Of a stretch of 54,898 nucleotides of DNA, positions 35,493-44,848 are shown piece by piece. Both the position numbers and the translations under genes were made by a program. Under the pieces are notes generated by a model that worked only from the letters and a program-made list of their open reading frames with translations, made no database searches and was not told where the DNA came from. The DNA is taken from positions 1-54,898 of the forward strand of contig CALUUT010000108.1 in NCBI GenBank assembly GCA_944324045.1, written 5' to 3'. The first letter of the stretch is position 1. Each line of letters starts with the position of its first letter. This DNA comes from an uncultured Desulfovibrionaceae bacterium. Its GTDB lineage: Bacteria; Desulfobacterota; Desulfovibrionia; Desulfovibrionales; Desulfovibrionaceae.

Positions 35493-37163
35493 ATGGCGCA
35501 ACAAGATATGACGTTCGATGATGGGATATGTGAGGTTGTTGAGAAAAAAGAAGAATTGTTGAGGCGCTATAAGCGCGAAAAGCATATGCTTCAGGATATT
35601 CTGAACTCCATTCCTGACATGTTGAGTGTGCATGATGGAGCGCATATGTTGTTCAGCAACTGGAAAATGGCGCGCGGCGAATTAAATGGCGGCGTTGCTT
35701 CCGCGCCATGCGGCGCCGGGAGGGATTCAAGGACCCGTTTATGCGAAGAGTGTTATCTTAACGACGGGCGTGAATGCTTTTCCTGCCATATACAAGAAGT
35801 GCTGGCGACTTCAGAAACAGCCTCCATGGAAATGTATGATCCGGCCGCGCGCATTTTTCATTCGGTGAGTTATCTTCCTGTTTTTGATTCCGTGGGCAAG
35901 GTTCATATGGTGCTTGAGCTTGTGCGCGACACAACGGAATCCAGAAACTTGGAACGGGCCTTGCGTGTTGCAAAGGATGCCGCAGAAGCGGCGGATAAGG
36001 CGAAAAGCAATTTTTTGGCCCTTATGAGTCATGAAATTCGTACGCCCATGAATGGGGTGCTTGGCATGCTTGATCTTGCTCTTGCCACGGATTTGCTTCC
36101 AGAGCAACGCGAATATTTGGAAGCGGCGCAGAATTCGGCGGAATCGCTCCTGGCGCTTATCAATGACATTCTTGATTTCAGCAAGATTGAAGCGGGGATG
36201 GTGGAGCTTGACAAGAGGCCTTTTCACCTGCGCAAACGGCTTTCATCCCTGAATACCATGTTTGCGCCGCGCGCTGAGGAAAAAAATATCAGACTTACGG
36301 TTGACGCTGAAAACGACGTGCCTGACCTGATTGTCGGAGATCCAACGCGGGTGCGTCAGATCATTGTGAATCTTTTGGGCAATGCTCTAAAATTTACGGC
36401 AATGGGCGAAGTATCGCTGCATGTGCAGACTGTGGAAGAAAACAAAGACAGCGTGGTTTTGGAATTTGCCGTCCGCGATACAGGCGTGGGCATAAAAGAG
36501 GAACAGATCAAAAATATTTTTAACCGTTTCGTGCAGGTTGATCCTTCTTTGACCCGACGGCATCAGGGCACCGGTCTTGGGCTTGCTATTTGCAAACAGC
36601 TTGCGCGGCTTATGGATGGGGATCTGAGCGTGGCAAGCGTTTATGGCGTCGGGAGCACATTTGTTTTTCGTTGCCGGTTCGGCAAGGGATGCCCGCCGGT
36701 GCTTTCCGATGCGCATTCCCCGCATTCGCCTGCCATGCCCGGCCCGTCATTTTTTAAAAAGAATCTGCTGGTTGTCGAAGATCATCCCGTTAATTTGCTG
36801 TTTATTCAAAAAGTGCTTGAAAAAGCCGGATTTCACGTATCATGCGTGCGCGATGGAGCAGAAGTTCTGCCTGCCCTGGAACGGGAAGCTTTTGATCTTA
36901 TTTTGATGGATATTGCAATGCCGTTCATGGATGGAATGGAGGCGTCCGCTTTGGTTCGCAAATCCAGAGGACTTAAAACTCTGCATACGGTCCCGATAAT
37001 CGCTATGACAGCCCATGCCCTTAAAGGTCAAAAGGAGCAGTTTTTAGCGTCCGGGTTTGATGGATATATAGGCAAACCCATAGATTCCGAACACTTGCTG
37101 CATATGGTATGCGAATATTTGCAAAAAGGCGGCGCGCACGGTTCAGTAATCAACTCCAAATAG
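35493..37163 (+). CDS. Hybrid sensor histidine kinase with a Cys-rich PAS domain
   Basis: 556 residues, no membrane helix, so likely cytoplasmic. A short coiled start leads into a PAS-like domain (about 30-150) with an unusual cysteine group: Cys73, Cys84, Cys87, Cys95, Cys98 (CEECYLNDGRECFSCH), suitable for a metal, Fe-S or redox switch. Next come HisKA with His180 (LMSHEIRTPMNG), HATPase with NLLGNALKF, DTGVGI and GTGLGLAI, and a C-terminal receiver (about 424-545) with Asp473 in LMDIAMPFMDG and GYIGKPI. No output domain is present. It is divergent from qrcA; a role in sensing redox state for that operon is an inference only. Confidence 0.92.
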   Translation: MAQQDMTFDDGICEVVEKKEELLRRYKREKHMLQDILNSIPDMLSVHDGAHMLFSNWKMARGELNGGVASAPCGAGRDSRTRLCEECYLNDGRECFSCHIQEVLATSETASMEMYDPAARIFHSVSYLPVFDSVGKVHMVLELVRDTTESRNLERALRVAKDAAEAADKAKSNFLALMSHEIRTPMNGVLGMLDLALATDLLPEQREYLEAAQNSAESLLALINDILDFSKIEAGMVELDKRPFHLRKRLSSLNTMFAPRAEEKNIRLTVDAENDVPDLIVGDPTRVRQIIVNLLGNALKFTAMGEVSLHVQTVEENKDSVVLEFAVRDTGVGIKEEQIKNIFNRFVQVDPSLTRRHQGTGLGLAICKQLARLMDGDLSVASVYGVGSTFVFRCRFGKGCPPVLSDAHSPHSPAMPGPSFFKKNLLVVEDHPVNLLFIQKVLEKAGFHVSCVRDGAEVLPALEREAFDLILMDIAMPFMDGMEASALVRKSRGLKTLHTVPIIAMTAHALKGQKEQFLASGFDGYIGKPIDSEHLLHMVCEYLQKGGAHGSVINSK

Positions 37164-37257
37164 GCTGTTGGATATGCGGCCGATGGCTGCCACGGCGGGA
37201 AATCATTCCTGAAGGCTTGCTCTTTGCTTCGGGATAAGGCATAACAACGCGGCGCGC

Positions 37258-37347
37258 GGAAGAGTGGCAGAGCGGTTTAACGCGGCGGTCTTGAAAACCG
37301 TTGTGGGTTCACGCCCACCGGGGGTTCGAATCCCTCCTCTTCCGCCA
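37258..37347 (+). tRNA. tRNA-Ser (anticodon TGA)
   Basis: Acceptor GGAAGAG (37258-37264) pairs with CTCTTCC (37337-37343); then G and an encoded CCA. A long variable arm (GTGGGTTCACGCCCAC) identifies a class II tRNA. The anticodon loop CTTGAAA gives TGA, reading UCA. It lies between the kinase gene and a decayed flagellin gene. Confidence 0.96.
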
Positions 37348-37362
37348 GACAAGCGTCAAAGC

Positions 37363-37402
37363 GTCCCGTAAAGCCTGAAAGGCTTGCGGGACTTTGTTTT
37401 TT
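37363..37402 (+). terminator. Terminator of tRNA-Ser
   Basis: Stem GTCCCG.AAGCC / GGCTT.CGGGAC with a short loop and TTTGTTTTTT after it, 15 bases past the tRNA end. Confidence 0.85.
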
Positions 37403-37488
37403 GAATTTCGGTTCAGGCGTAACGTGCGAATCACAGCGAAGTCGGACACGCCCTGCCGCCGACACCCGCCAGAAGACTTCGGAAGGCT

Positions 37489-38300
37489 CTAGCTTTCTAC
37501 CAGACGGAGCAGCATCTGGGGCAGAAAGTTGGCCTTGCAGGCATGAAGGCGGCTGACTGCGTGAGTATCTGGTTGCGGACGAAGGGAGTTATCTCCAAGG
37601 CCACGTCCGCATCGGAGATTTGGGATTCCGAGGCTTGCAGGTTTTCCGTCTGAATGGAGAGATTGGCCGCGGTGGTTTCAAGGCGGTTCTGCATCGCTCC
37701 GATGTGAACGCGAATCTTGTTTTTTGATGATGGCGCCGTCAAATTTTTCAAGCGCGTTTTGCTCGCGAGACTGGGGTTGGATGGACAGATTCCGTTCAAC
37801 GTTATTAATGAGTTTGTTTCGTTGTGGCGACGGGCGGACCGGTCGGTTGCATGTTATCTTTTATAAACAAGCACACGTACGATTTATGAAAAGAGGGCTC
37901 TCTTGCGGCATTTGGTGGAGAGTCTTCAGCGAAATCATTGCCCGTGGCAAAATGTGTCTTCATGGAGCCGGTGGCGGCAAGACCGCTTCCGTCATACTTG
38001 CCGTTCAGCATGCCGTCCAGAAGATGAATGCCGTCGAAGTCCGTGGATCTGGCTATACGGTCTCTTTCGGAAGCCCGTTGTTGCAGTTCCGAATCTATGA
38101 TCAGCCGCGGGGTGGAATGATAGGTTCCGGTGGCGGCCTGCTCGGCAAGCTTCTTCATGCGTATGAGCTTTTCGGTAATGACCTGCAATACGCTCAGCGG
38201 TCTGGCTCATGGATATGGCGTCATTGGCGTTGCGTGCACCATGCCCAAGAGCCGCCGTATCTGTACGGCAACGCCTTGTTTTTTGTCCATAACCGACAAA
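37489..38300 (-). pseudogene. fliC: Decayed flagellin gene
   Basis: On the minus strand, in order, three separate frames give flagellin segments. ARNANDAISMSQTAE comes first, then after a one-base shift VITEKLIRMKKLAEQAATGTY and LIIDSELQQRA (38188 downward). Further on come ATDFNGI-like RSTDFDGIHLLDG, and LSIQTENLQASESQISDADV with VRNQILTQSAAF; after another shift the expected ANFLPQMLLRLV ends at a stop at 37489. The start region is too worn to find, and the variable middle is mostly missing. At least three frameshifts are needed to read it, so it cannot make a full flagellin. It may be one of several flagellin copies or a sign of lost motility. Confidence 0.88.
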
Positions 38301-38641
38301 TGTCGCCGGCCCCATACGGGCAGTCAGTTTCGCATCATGGTTTTGCGAACAGCGGTACGGCAGAAAACCGCCTTGTTGTTTGTTTGGCGGATTCATGAAG
38401 ATCTTTATGGTGGGACGTGCGCCGCTTTATGAAAAAGCATAACTTGCCTGCCGGCATGGCCGCATTATTGTAATTTTGTCTGTCCTCTCTTGATTCTTGG
38501 CGGAAACCTTTCAGCTTTAACTTTTTTTAGAAGGGCGCAACCTGTTGGTGCTCTATAACGAGAAAGGAACTTGAAGTCGCTTCCAGGCGCGGCTTCATAA
38601 GTCTCGAAGGTGTGTCGCCCTGTTGTTTCGTTGCCGCAATT
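38301..38641. other. Short gene-free stretch
   Basis: Between the flagellin remnant and the 3' end of speG. Some of it is probably the eroded flagellin 5' region. Nothing else is recognised. Confidence 0.4.
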
Positions 38642-39244
38642 TTATATTGCCGTTTTTTCTTTAAGCGCCTCTTGGGAATTTGCAGATACATCGGCGCCAC
38701 ACTTCTTTTTATCAGGCTGCATTTTGAATTTTTCCGCAAATTGGTTTTGGAAAATACACATGCGCGTGACATCATGGTAGCGGCCATTTACAAAAAATTC
38801 ATCCCGTAAGATGCCTTCAACCTCAAAACCCAGTTTTTTGTAAATGTGAATGGCTTTTTCATTTTCATTATCCACAACAAGATATACTTTGTAGAGATTA
38901 AGCACGAAAAAAGCATATTCCATGGCCATTTTGGTTGCGGCAATGGCGTATCCTTTGCCTTCATGCGCTGGATCGATAATAATCTGAAATTCTGCACGCC
39001 GGTGAATATGATTGATTTCGATTAATTCGACCAGGCCGATATTGACTCCAGATTTGTCGATGATGAATCGCCGTTCGCTTTGGTCATGTATATGCTTGTC
39101 ATACAGATCCAGAAGTTCCACAAACGCCTCATATGGTTCTTCAAACCAGTAGCGCATAATGTTGGCGTCATTGTCCAGGCTGTGGACAAATTTCAGATCT
39201 TCTCTTTCCAGGGGGCGTATCCTGACCTCTGCGTTGTCAGACAT
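38642..39244 (-). CDS. speG: Spermidine N1-acetyltransferase
   Basis: GNAT-family enzyme that acetylates spermidine/spermine to detoxify excess polyamine. 200 residues. The sequence follows SpeG throughout: [36 protein letters not shown] (residues near the polyamine site), [20 protein letters not shown] (acetyl-CoA P-loop) and [20 protein letters not shown]. The C-terminal 20 residues, polar and charged, extend beyond the usual end. The ATG has AGGAG seven bases upstream. Monocistronic, divergent from a tautomerase gene. Confidence 0.93.
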   Translation of the reverse strand: MSDNAEVRIRPLEREDLKFVHSLDNDANIMRYWFEEPYEAFVELLDLYDKHIHDQSERRFIIDKSGVNIGLVELIEINHIHRRAEFQIIIDPAHEGKGYAIAATKMAMEYAFFVLNLYKVYLVVDNENEKAIHIYKKLGFEVEGILRDEFFVNGRYHDVTRMCIFQNQFAEKFKMQPDKKKCGADVSANSQEALKEKTAI

Positions 39245-39493
39245 GTTTTTCTCCTTGCTATATTGAATTATTGTTGAGCCGAATACTGTTTTATTTTTTA
39301 TTAACTTTACTTTTTAATAGCATTGGGCAATAAAAATATCCAGCTCTCTTATATTGACGAATATGTGACAATTATGCAATATTTAAATTGCTTGTTCAAG
39401 CAGCATATGAGGCATTGCCATGTGGAAATAGTTTGTGTTCGGCATACGCTGCCGCTATGGGGGAATTGTAATAGAAAATTGGGGGATATCAGA

Positions 39494-39694
39494 ATGCCTA
39501 TTGTGGAAATAAGTCTGATTGAAGGGCGTAGCCTGGAGAAAAAGGCAGAACTGATAAAGGAAGTGACCAATGCCGTGCAAAAGGTTCTTGGTTCGCGGCC
39601 TATGGATATTCGCGTTGTACTCAGAGACATCCCCAAAGGAAATCTGGGAGTTGGGGGAGAGATTTTCCCTCCTGTTTCTCAGGAAAAGGGTTGA
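39494..39694 (+). CDS. 4-oxalocrotonate tautomerase family protein
   Basis: A 66-residue tautomerase of the 4-OT/YwhB type. After removal of the initiator Met, Pro1 of PIVEISLIEGRSLEKKAELI is the catalytic base; Arg residues around 40 (PMDIRVVLRDIPKGNLGVGG) fit the family. Small tautomerases act as homo-oligomers on 2-hydroxydienoates; the true substrate here is unknown. GGGGGAT lies eight bases before the ATG. Convergent with the Kef-type antiporter, with a large inverted repeat between them. Confidence 0.9.
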   Translation: MPIVEISLIEGRSLEKKAELIKEVTNAVQKVLGSRPMDIRVVLRDIPKGNLGVGGEIFPPVSQEKG

Positions 39695-39805
39695 TTCGCC
39701 GTGCGCTTGATGCGGTTTTGTCCGGCGTGATGGTTTATGACATAAAAAATCGCTTGAGATATCAAGATATTTGTATCTGAGCGACGGATATTTATTTGGA
39801 GATAT

Positions 39806-39862
39806 GCCCGCCTTTTCTGGTCGTATAACGTTTGTACGGCGCCTTGATCAGAAAAGGCGGGC
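39806..39862. repeat. Large inverted repeat between convergent genes
   Basis: Perfect 14-base arms GCCCGCCTTTTCTG (39806-39819) and CAGAAAAGGCGGGC (39849-39862), separated by 29 bases that contain a smaller CGTA/TACG stem. No T-tract follows in either direction. Possibly a long stem-loop in both 3' untranslated regions. Confidence 0.7.
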
Positions 39863-39900
39863 GTTGAATGTAAAAGGCAGACAATCCGCGGCAAGGATGC

Positions 39901-41622
39901 CTAGGAAGTTTGCTTGGGAAGCATGCTGGCCTGACGCATCCGTTCCCGTTCAAATTCGATTTGCTCTTCCGTCGCGCCAAGCTCCCGCATAAGGAAGCTC
40001 GACATGGCCAGACTGACTTCATTTTCTCCTGAGAAGACAATGGCTCCCAAGGATTTTAGGGCTTCAGCCTCGCGCATGTATGTCGTATGGATGAGAATCC
40101 TGACATTGGGATTTATGGCGCGGGCAACCTGGATGACGTCCCGGGCCGGAATCGCGGATGAAGAGAGAATGAATCCGGCGGCCTGTTCAATGCCCGCGTG
40201 ACTGAGCACTTCTCGTTGCCGCGCATCGCCATGCACCACTTTTTCGCCCTGTTTATGAAGAGTATGGACAGTGTCTATATTCATTTCAATAATCACGACT
40301 TCGATATGATTGTCGCGTAGAATTCGCGCAAGATTTTGCCCCACGGGGCCATACCCGACCAGAATGACGCGCTGAGCATCCGGGCTGGGTGGAGCGATGC
40401 GGTCTTCTTCCGCATATTTGGCCACGCCGATGCCGCGTTTTTCAAGCCAGCGCAGTGCGGGTTCAATGCGCCGGTATAAAAGCGGGTTTATTGTTATGGA
40501 CAAAAGCGCGGTTACAATCAAGGCGCTGTGCGCTTCAGGGGGGAAAATGCCCAGGTTTGTGCCTAATGTCGCGAGGATAAACGAAAATTCTCCGATTTGT
40601 GCAAGGGCCATGGCGACTGAAAGGGCCATACGCAGCGGTTGGCGCAGTAAAAGCACCACAATCATGGAGACCAGTGGCTTTCCAATGACAACGATAAGAA
40701 GCGTTGTAAGCATCAGGGGCCAGCTTTGCGCTACGGAGCTGGGGTCAAAAAGCATTCCCACAGAGACAAAGAACAGCACTGCGAAGGCATCCCGCAACGG
40801 CAGCGCTTCGGCGGCGGCGCGCGCGCTGAAGTCGGATTGTCCGACGACCATGCCCGCGAGAAAGGCGCCAAGCGCCATGGATGCGTCAAAAAACAGGGCT
40901 GAGCCCACGGCGATTCCCAAAGCCAGAACCAGGACGGCCAGGGTGAAAAGATCGCGCGTGCCTGTTCGCGCGACATAGGAAAGCAGGAGCGGAATGAGTC
41001 GTTGTCCGACTATCAGAGTGAAAGCGACAAGGGCGGCCAGCTTCAGCACGGTTTTGCCGAGAGCCACCCAAATCATAAGGGAGTCGGCGGCGTTTTCTCC
41101 TGATGCGCTAAGAGCGGGCAGCAGTACAAGCACCAGAATGGTAAAGAGGTCTTCAACAACAAGCCAACCAAGAGCGACATGTCCGCTTGGCGTGTGCAGA
41201 GTGCGATTGTCAGAAAGAACTCTTGTCAGCACAACTGTGCTGGCCACGGAAACAGCCATGCCGAAGACGGCGCCGGACGGCCAGGACCAGCCGAAAAAAT
41301 GCGTTGCCAGCATTCCAAGTCCGGTGGCGGCGGCAATCTGGATTATGGCGCCGGGGAGCGCTATTTTTTGAACGGCAAGCAGATCTTTAAGGTGAAATTG
41401 CAAGCCTACGCCAAACATGAGAAGAATAACGCCTATTTCCGCGCATTGCGTGGCCGTGTCCGCATCTGCGACAAATCCTGGGGAGTATGGACCGACGATA
41501 ATGCCGGCCAGCAAATATCCGACCAGAGGGGAAAGGCGTATTTTCTGGGTGATGAATCCTAGAATGAGCGCTGCGCTCAAGCCTCCGGCTAAAGTGAGAA
41601 TCAGGTTGATGTTGTGCGGCAT
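39901..41622 (-). CDS. ybaL: Kef/YbaL-type cation:proton antiporter (CPA2)
   Basis: Inner-membrane monovalent cation/proton antiporter, 573 residues. About 12 membrane helices (1-390) include GYLLAGIIVGPYSPGF, LMFGVGLQFHLKDLL, VEDLFTILVLVLLP (conserved acidic pair region) and DASMALGAFLAGMVVGQS. A cytoplasmic RCK-N domain (about 415-540) begins VILVGYGPVGQNLARIL, a Rossmann nucleotide site. The C-terminal tail is short and basic. The ATG has AAGGAT seven bases upstream. YbaL/RosB is the closest type; no KefF-like partner is nearby. Confidence 0.92.
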   Translation of the reverse strand: MPHNINLILTLAGGLSAALILGFITQKIRLSPLVGYLLAGIIVGPYSPGFVADADTATQCAEIGVILLMFGVGLQFHLKDLLAVQKIALPGAIIQIAAATGLGMLATHFFGWSWPSGAVFGMAVSVASTVVLTRVLSDNRTLHTPSGHVALGWLVVEDLFTILVLVLLPALSASGENAADSLMIWVALGKTVLKLAALVAFTLIVGQRLIPLLLSYVARTGTRDLFTLAVLVLALGIAVGSALFFDASMALGAFLAGMVVGQSDFSARAAAEALPLRDAFAVLFFVSVGMLFDPSSVAQSWPLMLTTLLIVVIGKPLVSMIVVLLLRQPLRMALSVAMALAQIGEFSFILATLGTNLGIFPPEAHSALIVTALLSITINPLLYRRIEPALRWLEKRGIGVAKYAEEDRIAPPSPDAQRVILVGYGPVGQNLARILRDNHIEVVIIEMNIDTVHTLHKQGEKVVHGDARQREVLSHAGIEQAAGFILSSSAIPARDVIQVARAINPNVRILIHTTYMREAEALKSLGAIVFSGENEVSLAMSSFLMRELGATEEQIEFERERMRQASMLPKQTS

Positions 41623-42252
41623 GACAATCCTTTATGTTTTTGTGTGTGCCGGCAGGATATCGTGAATATTGACGAAGGGACATATTGCAAAGGTCGCGTT
41701 GGATGATGTGGAATATTTTTTATATGGCGATGCGTTCCGTCCCTTTTCTTCATTAAACTACGGGAATGGAAAAAATTTTTCAATCTAAAAAAGTGGAAAT
41801 TGGGATTCGCATCATACTGTAAAATGTCTTATGTCGTGATGCATTTCATTTCTTTACATGGATATTTATATTTCAGTTTATTTCACTCTATCTCAAGAAA
41901 GATAAAACAAGCTGGCCTGGTCGACAAAGCAAAGTGATTTTTTATATGATGCTGTTGTTTTTATATTTTGCGAACTTCAAAGGCAGTTTACTAAGTTGGT
42001 AACAAATATTTTATATTTCACTGCAATTTTTAAAAATTTTTTAATATGTCGATATTATTAATATGTTTCTGTATTCCATTATATGGATATCTTATTGTAT
42101 TTTTATAATATTTAATTTTGATATTCATATATGTTTTTTGCATTTTTGATTATCATTTTTGAGTTGTTATATTGCATGCAATTGAGTATAATGTCAGTTT
42201 GCCATGTGATGGACGCAGGTTTAAAGAATCTGTATTCATGGAGGACGTCATT
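41623..42252. other. Long AT-rich gap upstream of the GarR-type gene
   Basis: About 630 bases between the divergent antiporter and dehydrogenase genes. From about 41800 to 42180 it is strongly AT-rich with runs such as TTTTTAAAAATTTTTTAATA. No gene supported. It would hold both promoters. The base composition is unlike the coding neighbours. Confidence 0.5.
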
Positions 42253-43110
42253 ATGAATTTGGGCTATATCGGATTGGGAATAATGGGCAAGGCTTGCGCC
42301 TGCCGTCTGCTGAATGCGGGATACAATTTGTATATATGGGCAAGGCGGCCGGAAGCTTGTATGGAACTGGCGAGCCAGGGGGCCACTGTATGCGGCAATC
42401 CGGCTGAATTGGCTTCGCGTGTTGATATTGTTTTTACCAATGTTTCGGATACCGCGGATGTGGAAGAGGTTTTGCTTGGAGAGAACGGCGTATGCCATGG
42501 CGCGCGGCCGGGACTCATTGCGGTGGATATGAGCACCATTTCCCCGCTGGCTACCCGGCGCATGGCTGAAAAATTGAAACAATACGGGGTCGAACTTGTC
42601 GATGCGCCTGTTTCCGGGGGGAGCGTGGGGGCGCAGGAAGGAACGCTGACTTTCATGATTGGCGCAACGCAGGAAACGTATGATCGGATTCTGCCTGTAT
42701 TAAAACCCATGGGAAAAACGTTCACCCGAATTGGCAATGTGGGGGATGGACAGACGGCGAAAGCCTGCAATCAGATAGCTGTGGCCGGCAATACAGCGAT
42801 TTTGGTGGAATTGATGCGCTTTGCCGAAGCCTGTGGAGTGGATTTGGCCAAAGTGCGTGAGGCCTTGCTTGGCGGCTTTGCCCAGAGCAGGGTTCTTGAG
42901 CTGCATGGGAAACGAATTTTAGATGGCGACTTTACTCCTGGATTTAAAGCGACGTTGCATAATAAAGACATGAATATCGTACTTGATGTCGCAAAAGAAA
43001 AAAATTTGAATTTGGAACTGACGAAAATTGCATCTCGCCGTATCAAGGAACTTGTGGACAGGGGCGATGGAGAACTTGACTCCTCGGCTGTGTATACCCT
43101 GAAATCCTGA
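42253..43110 (+). CDS. garR: 2-hydroxy-3-oxopropionate reductase / beta-hydroxyacid dehydrogenase
   Basis: NAD(P)-dependent beta-hydroxyacid dehydrogenase, 285 residues. The Rossmann start is MNLGYIGLGIMGKACACRL (about 1-19), followed by FTNVSDTADV, DMSTISP (91-97), the substrate motif DAPVSGGSVGAQEG (117-130), and the catalytic Lys170 in GQTAKACNQ. GarR/GlxR reduces tartronate semialdehyde to glycerate; other members act on 3-hydroxyisobutyrate. GGAGG lies nine bases before the ATG at 42253. Monocistronic; 180 bases of nothing clear separate it from the sugar transferase. Confidence 0.92.
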   Translation: MNLGYIGLGIMGKACACRLLNAGYNLYIWARRPEACMELASQGATVCGNPAELASRVDIVFTNVSDTADVEEVLLGENGVCHGARPGLIAVDMSTISPLATRRMAEKLKQYGVELVDAPVSGGSVGAQEGTLTFMIGATQETYDRILPVLKPMGKTFTRIGNVGDGQTAKACNQIAVAGNTAILVELMRFAEACGVDLAKVREALLGGFAQSRVLELHGKRILDGDFTPGFKATLHNKDMNIVLDVAKEKNLNLELTKIASRRIKELVDRGDGELDSSAVYTLKS

Positions 43111-43290
43111 TTGTGCAATCTCCTGGAGCGTAACCGCAATGCTCTCATGCTGAAAAGAGCGGCGCATCGTGTATCCGGCTTTTTTTGAATTTGAGTAGAC
43201 GATATCTTTTATTGCGTCGTTGCGGATAATTGGCGGCAGGATGCGGTTTGTCATGTATTGTGCCCGTGAGGGGTTTTTGCTGATGAGGAT

Positions 43291-44697
43291 ATGATGAAGC
43301 CTTCTCCTTTTAAAACAATGCTGGCGCATTTTGTCTCGGACACGCTGTGTCTTTTCCTTTCCATTGTCGTCGCTGTGACGGTGCGGTCGCTATTGGGTGG
43401 ATATATCAATTATACCGCGTACTTTTCCCTGGTTACAATTTGGCCTGTTATGGTTTTTTATTTTTTTGCGGTGGGTCTGTATCCTGGAATTTTGATCCCG
43501 CCTCAGGAGGAGCTGCGAAAATGCGTCCAGGGCATAAGCTGCGCTTTTGTATGCGTATGGACTATTTCTTTTTTTGCCCGGGACTTTTTGGATTATTCGC
43601 GGCTTGCTTTAGTGTGGGCATGGGTTTTGTCCTGTATAACCGTGCCCTTCGCGCGGCACGAGATGAAAAAATGGTGGGCTGCGAGACCCTGGTGGGGGCA
43701 GCCTGTCGTGATATGCGGCGGCATTGAGGAGGTTTTGCGCACCTCCAGCCATATTGCGCGATATCCGCGAATTGGCCTTAAAACGGAAGCGGTTGTTCCT
43801 TTTCCAGGGGCATCGCCAGAGAACACTATCATTCCGGCGGCGCATCCGCCGCTTAAAACCATGGAAGAGGCCCTTGCGTTGTCTCAATCTTCACATCGGC
43901 CATATGCGCTTATTCTCCTTGATTCCGTATCCGAAGCGAATCAGCGTATTCTCATGCAGTTTTCACAGCATTTCAAGCGCGCCCTGTTCACGCTCACCTT
44001 TTTTTGCCCGCTTGGCTTATGGGTAAGCGGTACGGATTTAACAGGAATTTTCGCTTTGGAAGTCAATCAGAGACTTCTTGATCCCTGGCGGCAGAAGATA
44101 AAGCGCATTGTGGACATTATTGCGGTCATTCTGTGCAGTCCCCTGCTTTTGCTGCTAGTGGGCATCTTGGGTTTTCTTATATGGCGGGAAGACAGGGGGG
44201 CTATTTTTTATTCGCAGGAACGAATCGGCAAGGGGGGGAAGTCGTTCAAAATGTGGAAGTTTCGCACAATGGTCCCGAACGCGGATAAAAAGCTCGCTGA
44301 ATGCTTGGCGAAAGATCCGGCGCTGAAGGCTGAGTGGGAGGCTTCGCAGAAATTGCGCCATGATCCGCGCGTCACAAAAATCGGGCATTTTTTGCGGCGC
44401 AGCAGTCTTGATGAGCTGCCGCAGTTGTGGAATGTGCTGACGGGCGAGATGTCTCTTGTTGGTCCCAGGCCCATTGTCCGGAATGAAATTGAGAAGTATG
44501 GAGAGGTGTTTAGTCTTTATGCCAAGGTATCGCCGGGCATGACCGGTTACTGGCAGATTTCCGGCCGCAGCAGCTTAAGCTATGCCGCCCGGTTATGGCT
44601 GGATTCCTATTATATCCGGAATTGGTCCATATGGTTTGATTTGTACATTATCTGCGTGACGCCGTCCGCCTTGCTGAAGACAAAAAACGCCTGCTGA
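43291..44697 (+). CDS. wbaP: Undecaprenyl-phosphate sugar phosphotransferase (WbaP-like)
   Basis: Initiates surface polysaccharide assembly by moving a sugar 1-phosphate to undecaprenyl phosphate. 468 residues: four N-terminal helices (about 15-125), a central nucleotide-fold region, then a fifth helix (KRIVDIIAVILCSPLLLLL) and the PF02397 domain with QERIGKGGKSFKMWKFRTM, RRSSLDELPQLWNVL, MSLVGPRP and GMTGYWQISGRS. A second ATG at 43294 is the better-spaced start relative to GAGG. WbaP uses UDP-galactose; glucose or other sugars are possible. A hairpin follows its stop. Confidence 0.93.
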   Translation: MMKPSPFKTMLAHFVSDTLCLFLSIVVAVTVRSLLGGYINYTAYFSLVTIWPVMVFYFFAVGLYPGILIPPQEELRKCVQGISCAFVCVWTISFFARDFLDYSRLALVWAWVLSCITVPFARHEMKKWWAARPWWGQPVVICGGIEEVLRTSSHIARYPRIGLKTEAVVPFPGASPENTIIPAAHPPLKTMEEALALSQSSHRPYALILLDSVSEANQRILMQFSQHFKRALFTLTFFCPLGLWVSGTDLTGIFALEVNQRLLDPWRQKIKRIVDIIAVILCSPLLLLLVGILGFLIWREDRGAIFYSQERIGKGGKSFKMWKFRTMVPNADKKLAECLAKDPALKAEWEASQKLRHDPRVTKIGHFLRRSSLDELPQLWNVLTGEMSLVGPRPIVRNEIEKYGEVFSLYAKVSPGMTGYWQISGRSSLSYAARLWLDSYYIRNWSIWFDLYIICVTPSALLKTKNAC

Positions 44698-44721
44698 CGC
44701 CGGCTGAATCGGACCGGCGTC
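44696..44721 (+). terminator. Hairpin after the sugar phosphotransferase gene
   Basis: Arms GACGCCGG / CCGGCGTC with a 10-base loop; the left arm overlaps the stop codon. There is no T-run, so it is a weak terminator or an mRNA end-protecting structure. Confidence 0.45.
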
Positions 44722-44848
44722 GCTTCCGGAATTCATGCTGTTGCGGCGGCCTGGCCTTGGCTGGTCCGCTTTGCCCGCCCAGATTCGGGCGCTGTTTTTG
44801 TTATGCATGAATTGTCGTCATGCCCCGATCTTTTTGTTCATGCCGTCG

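Noticed and set aside
37277..37465. Minus-strand 62-codon frame over tRNA-Ser
   Set aside because: It contains EEEGFEPPVGVNP, a typical antisense-tRNA artefact.
37258..38300. Prophage or genomic island at tRNA-Ser
   Set aside because: No integrase and no repeated tRNA 3' end was seen; only the flagellin remnant lies next to it.
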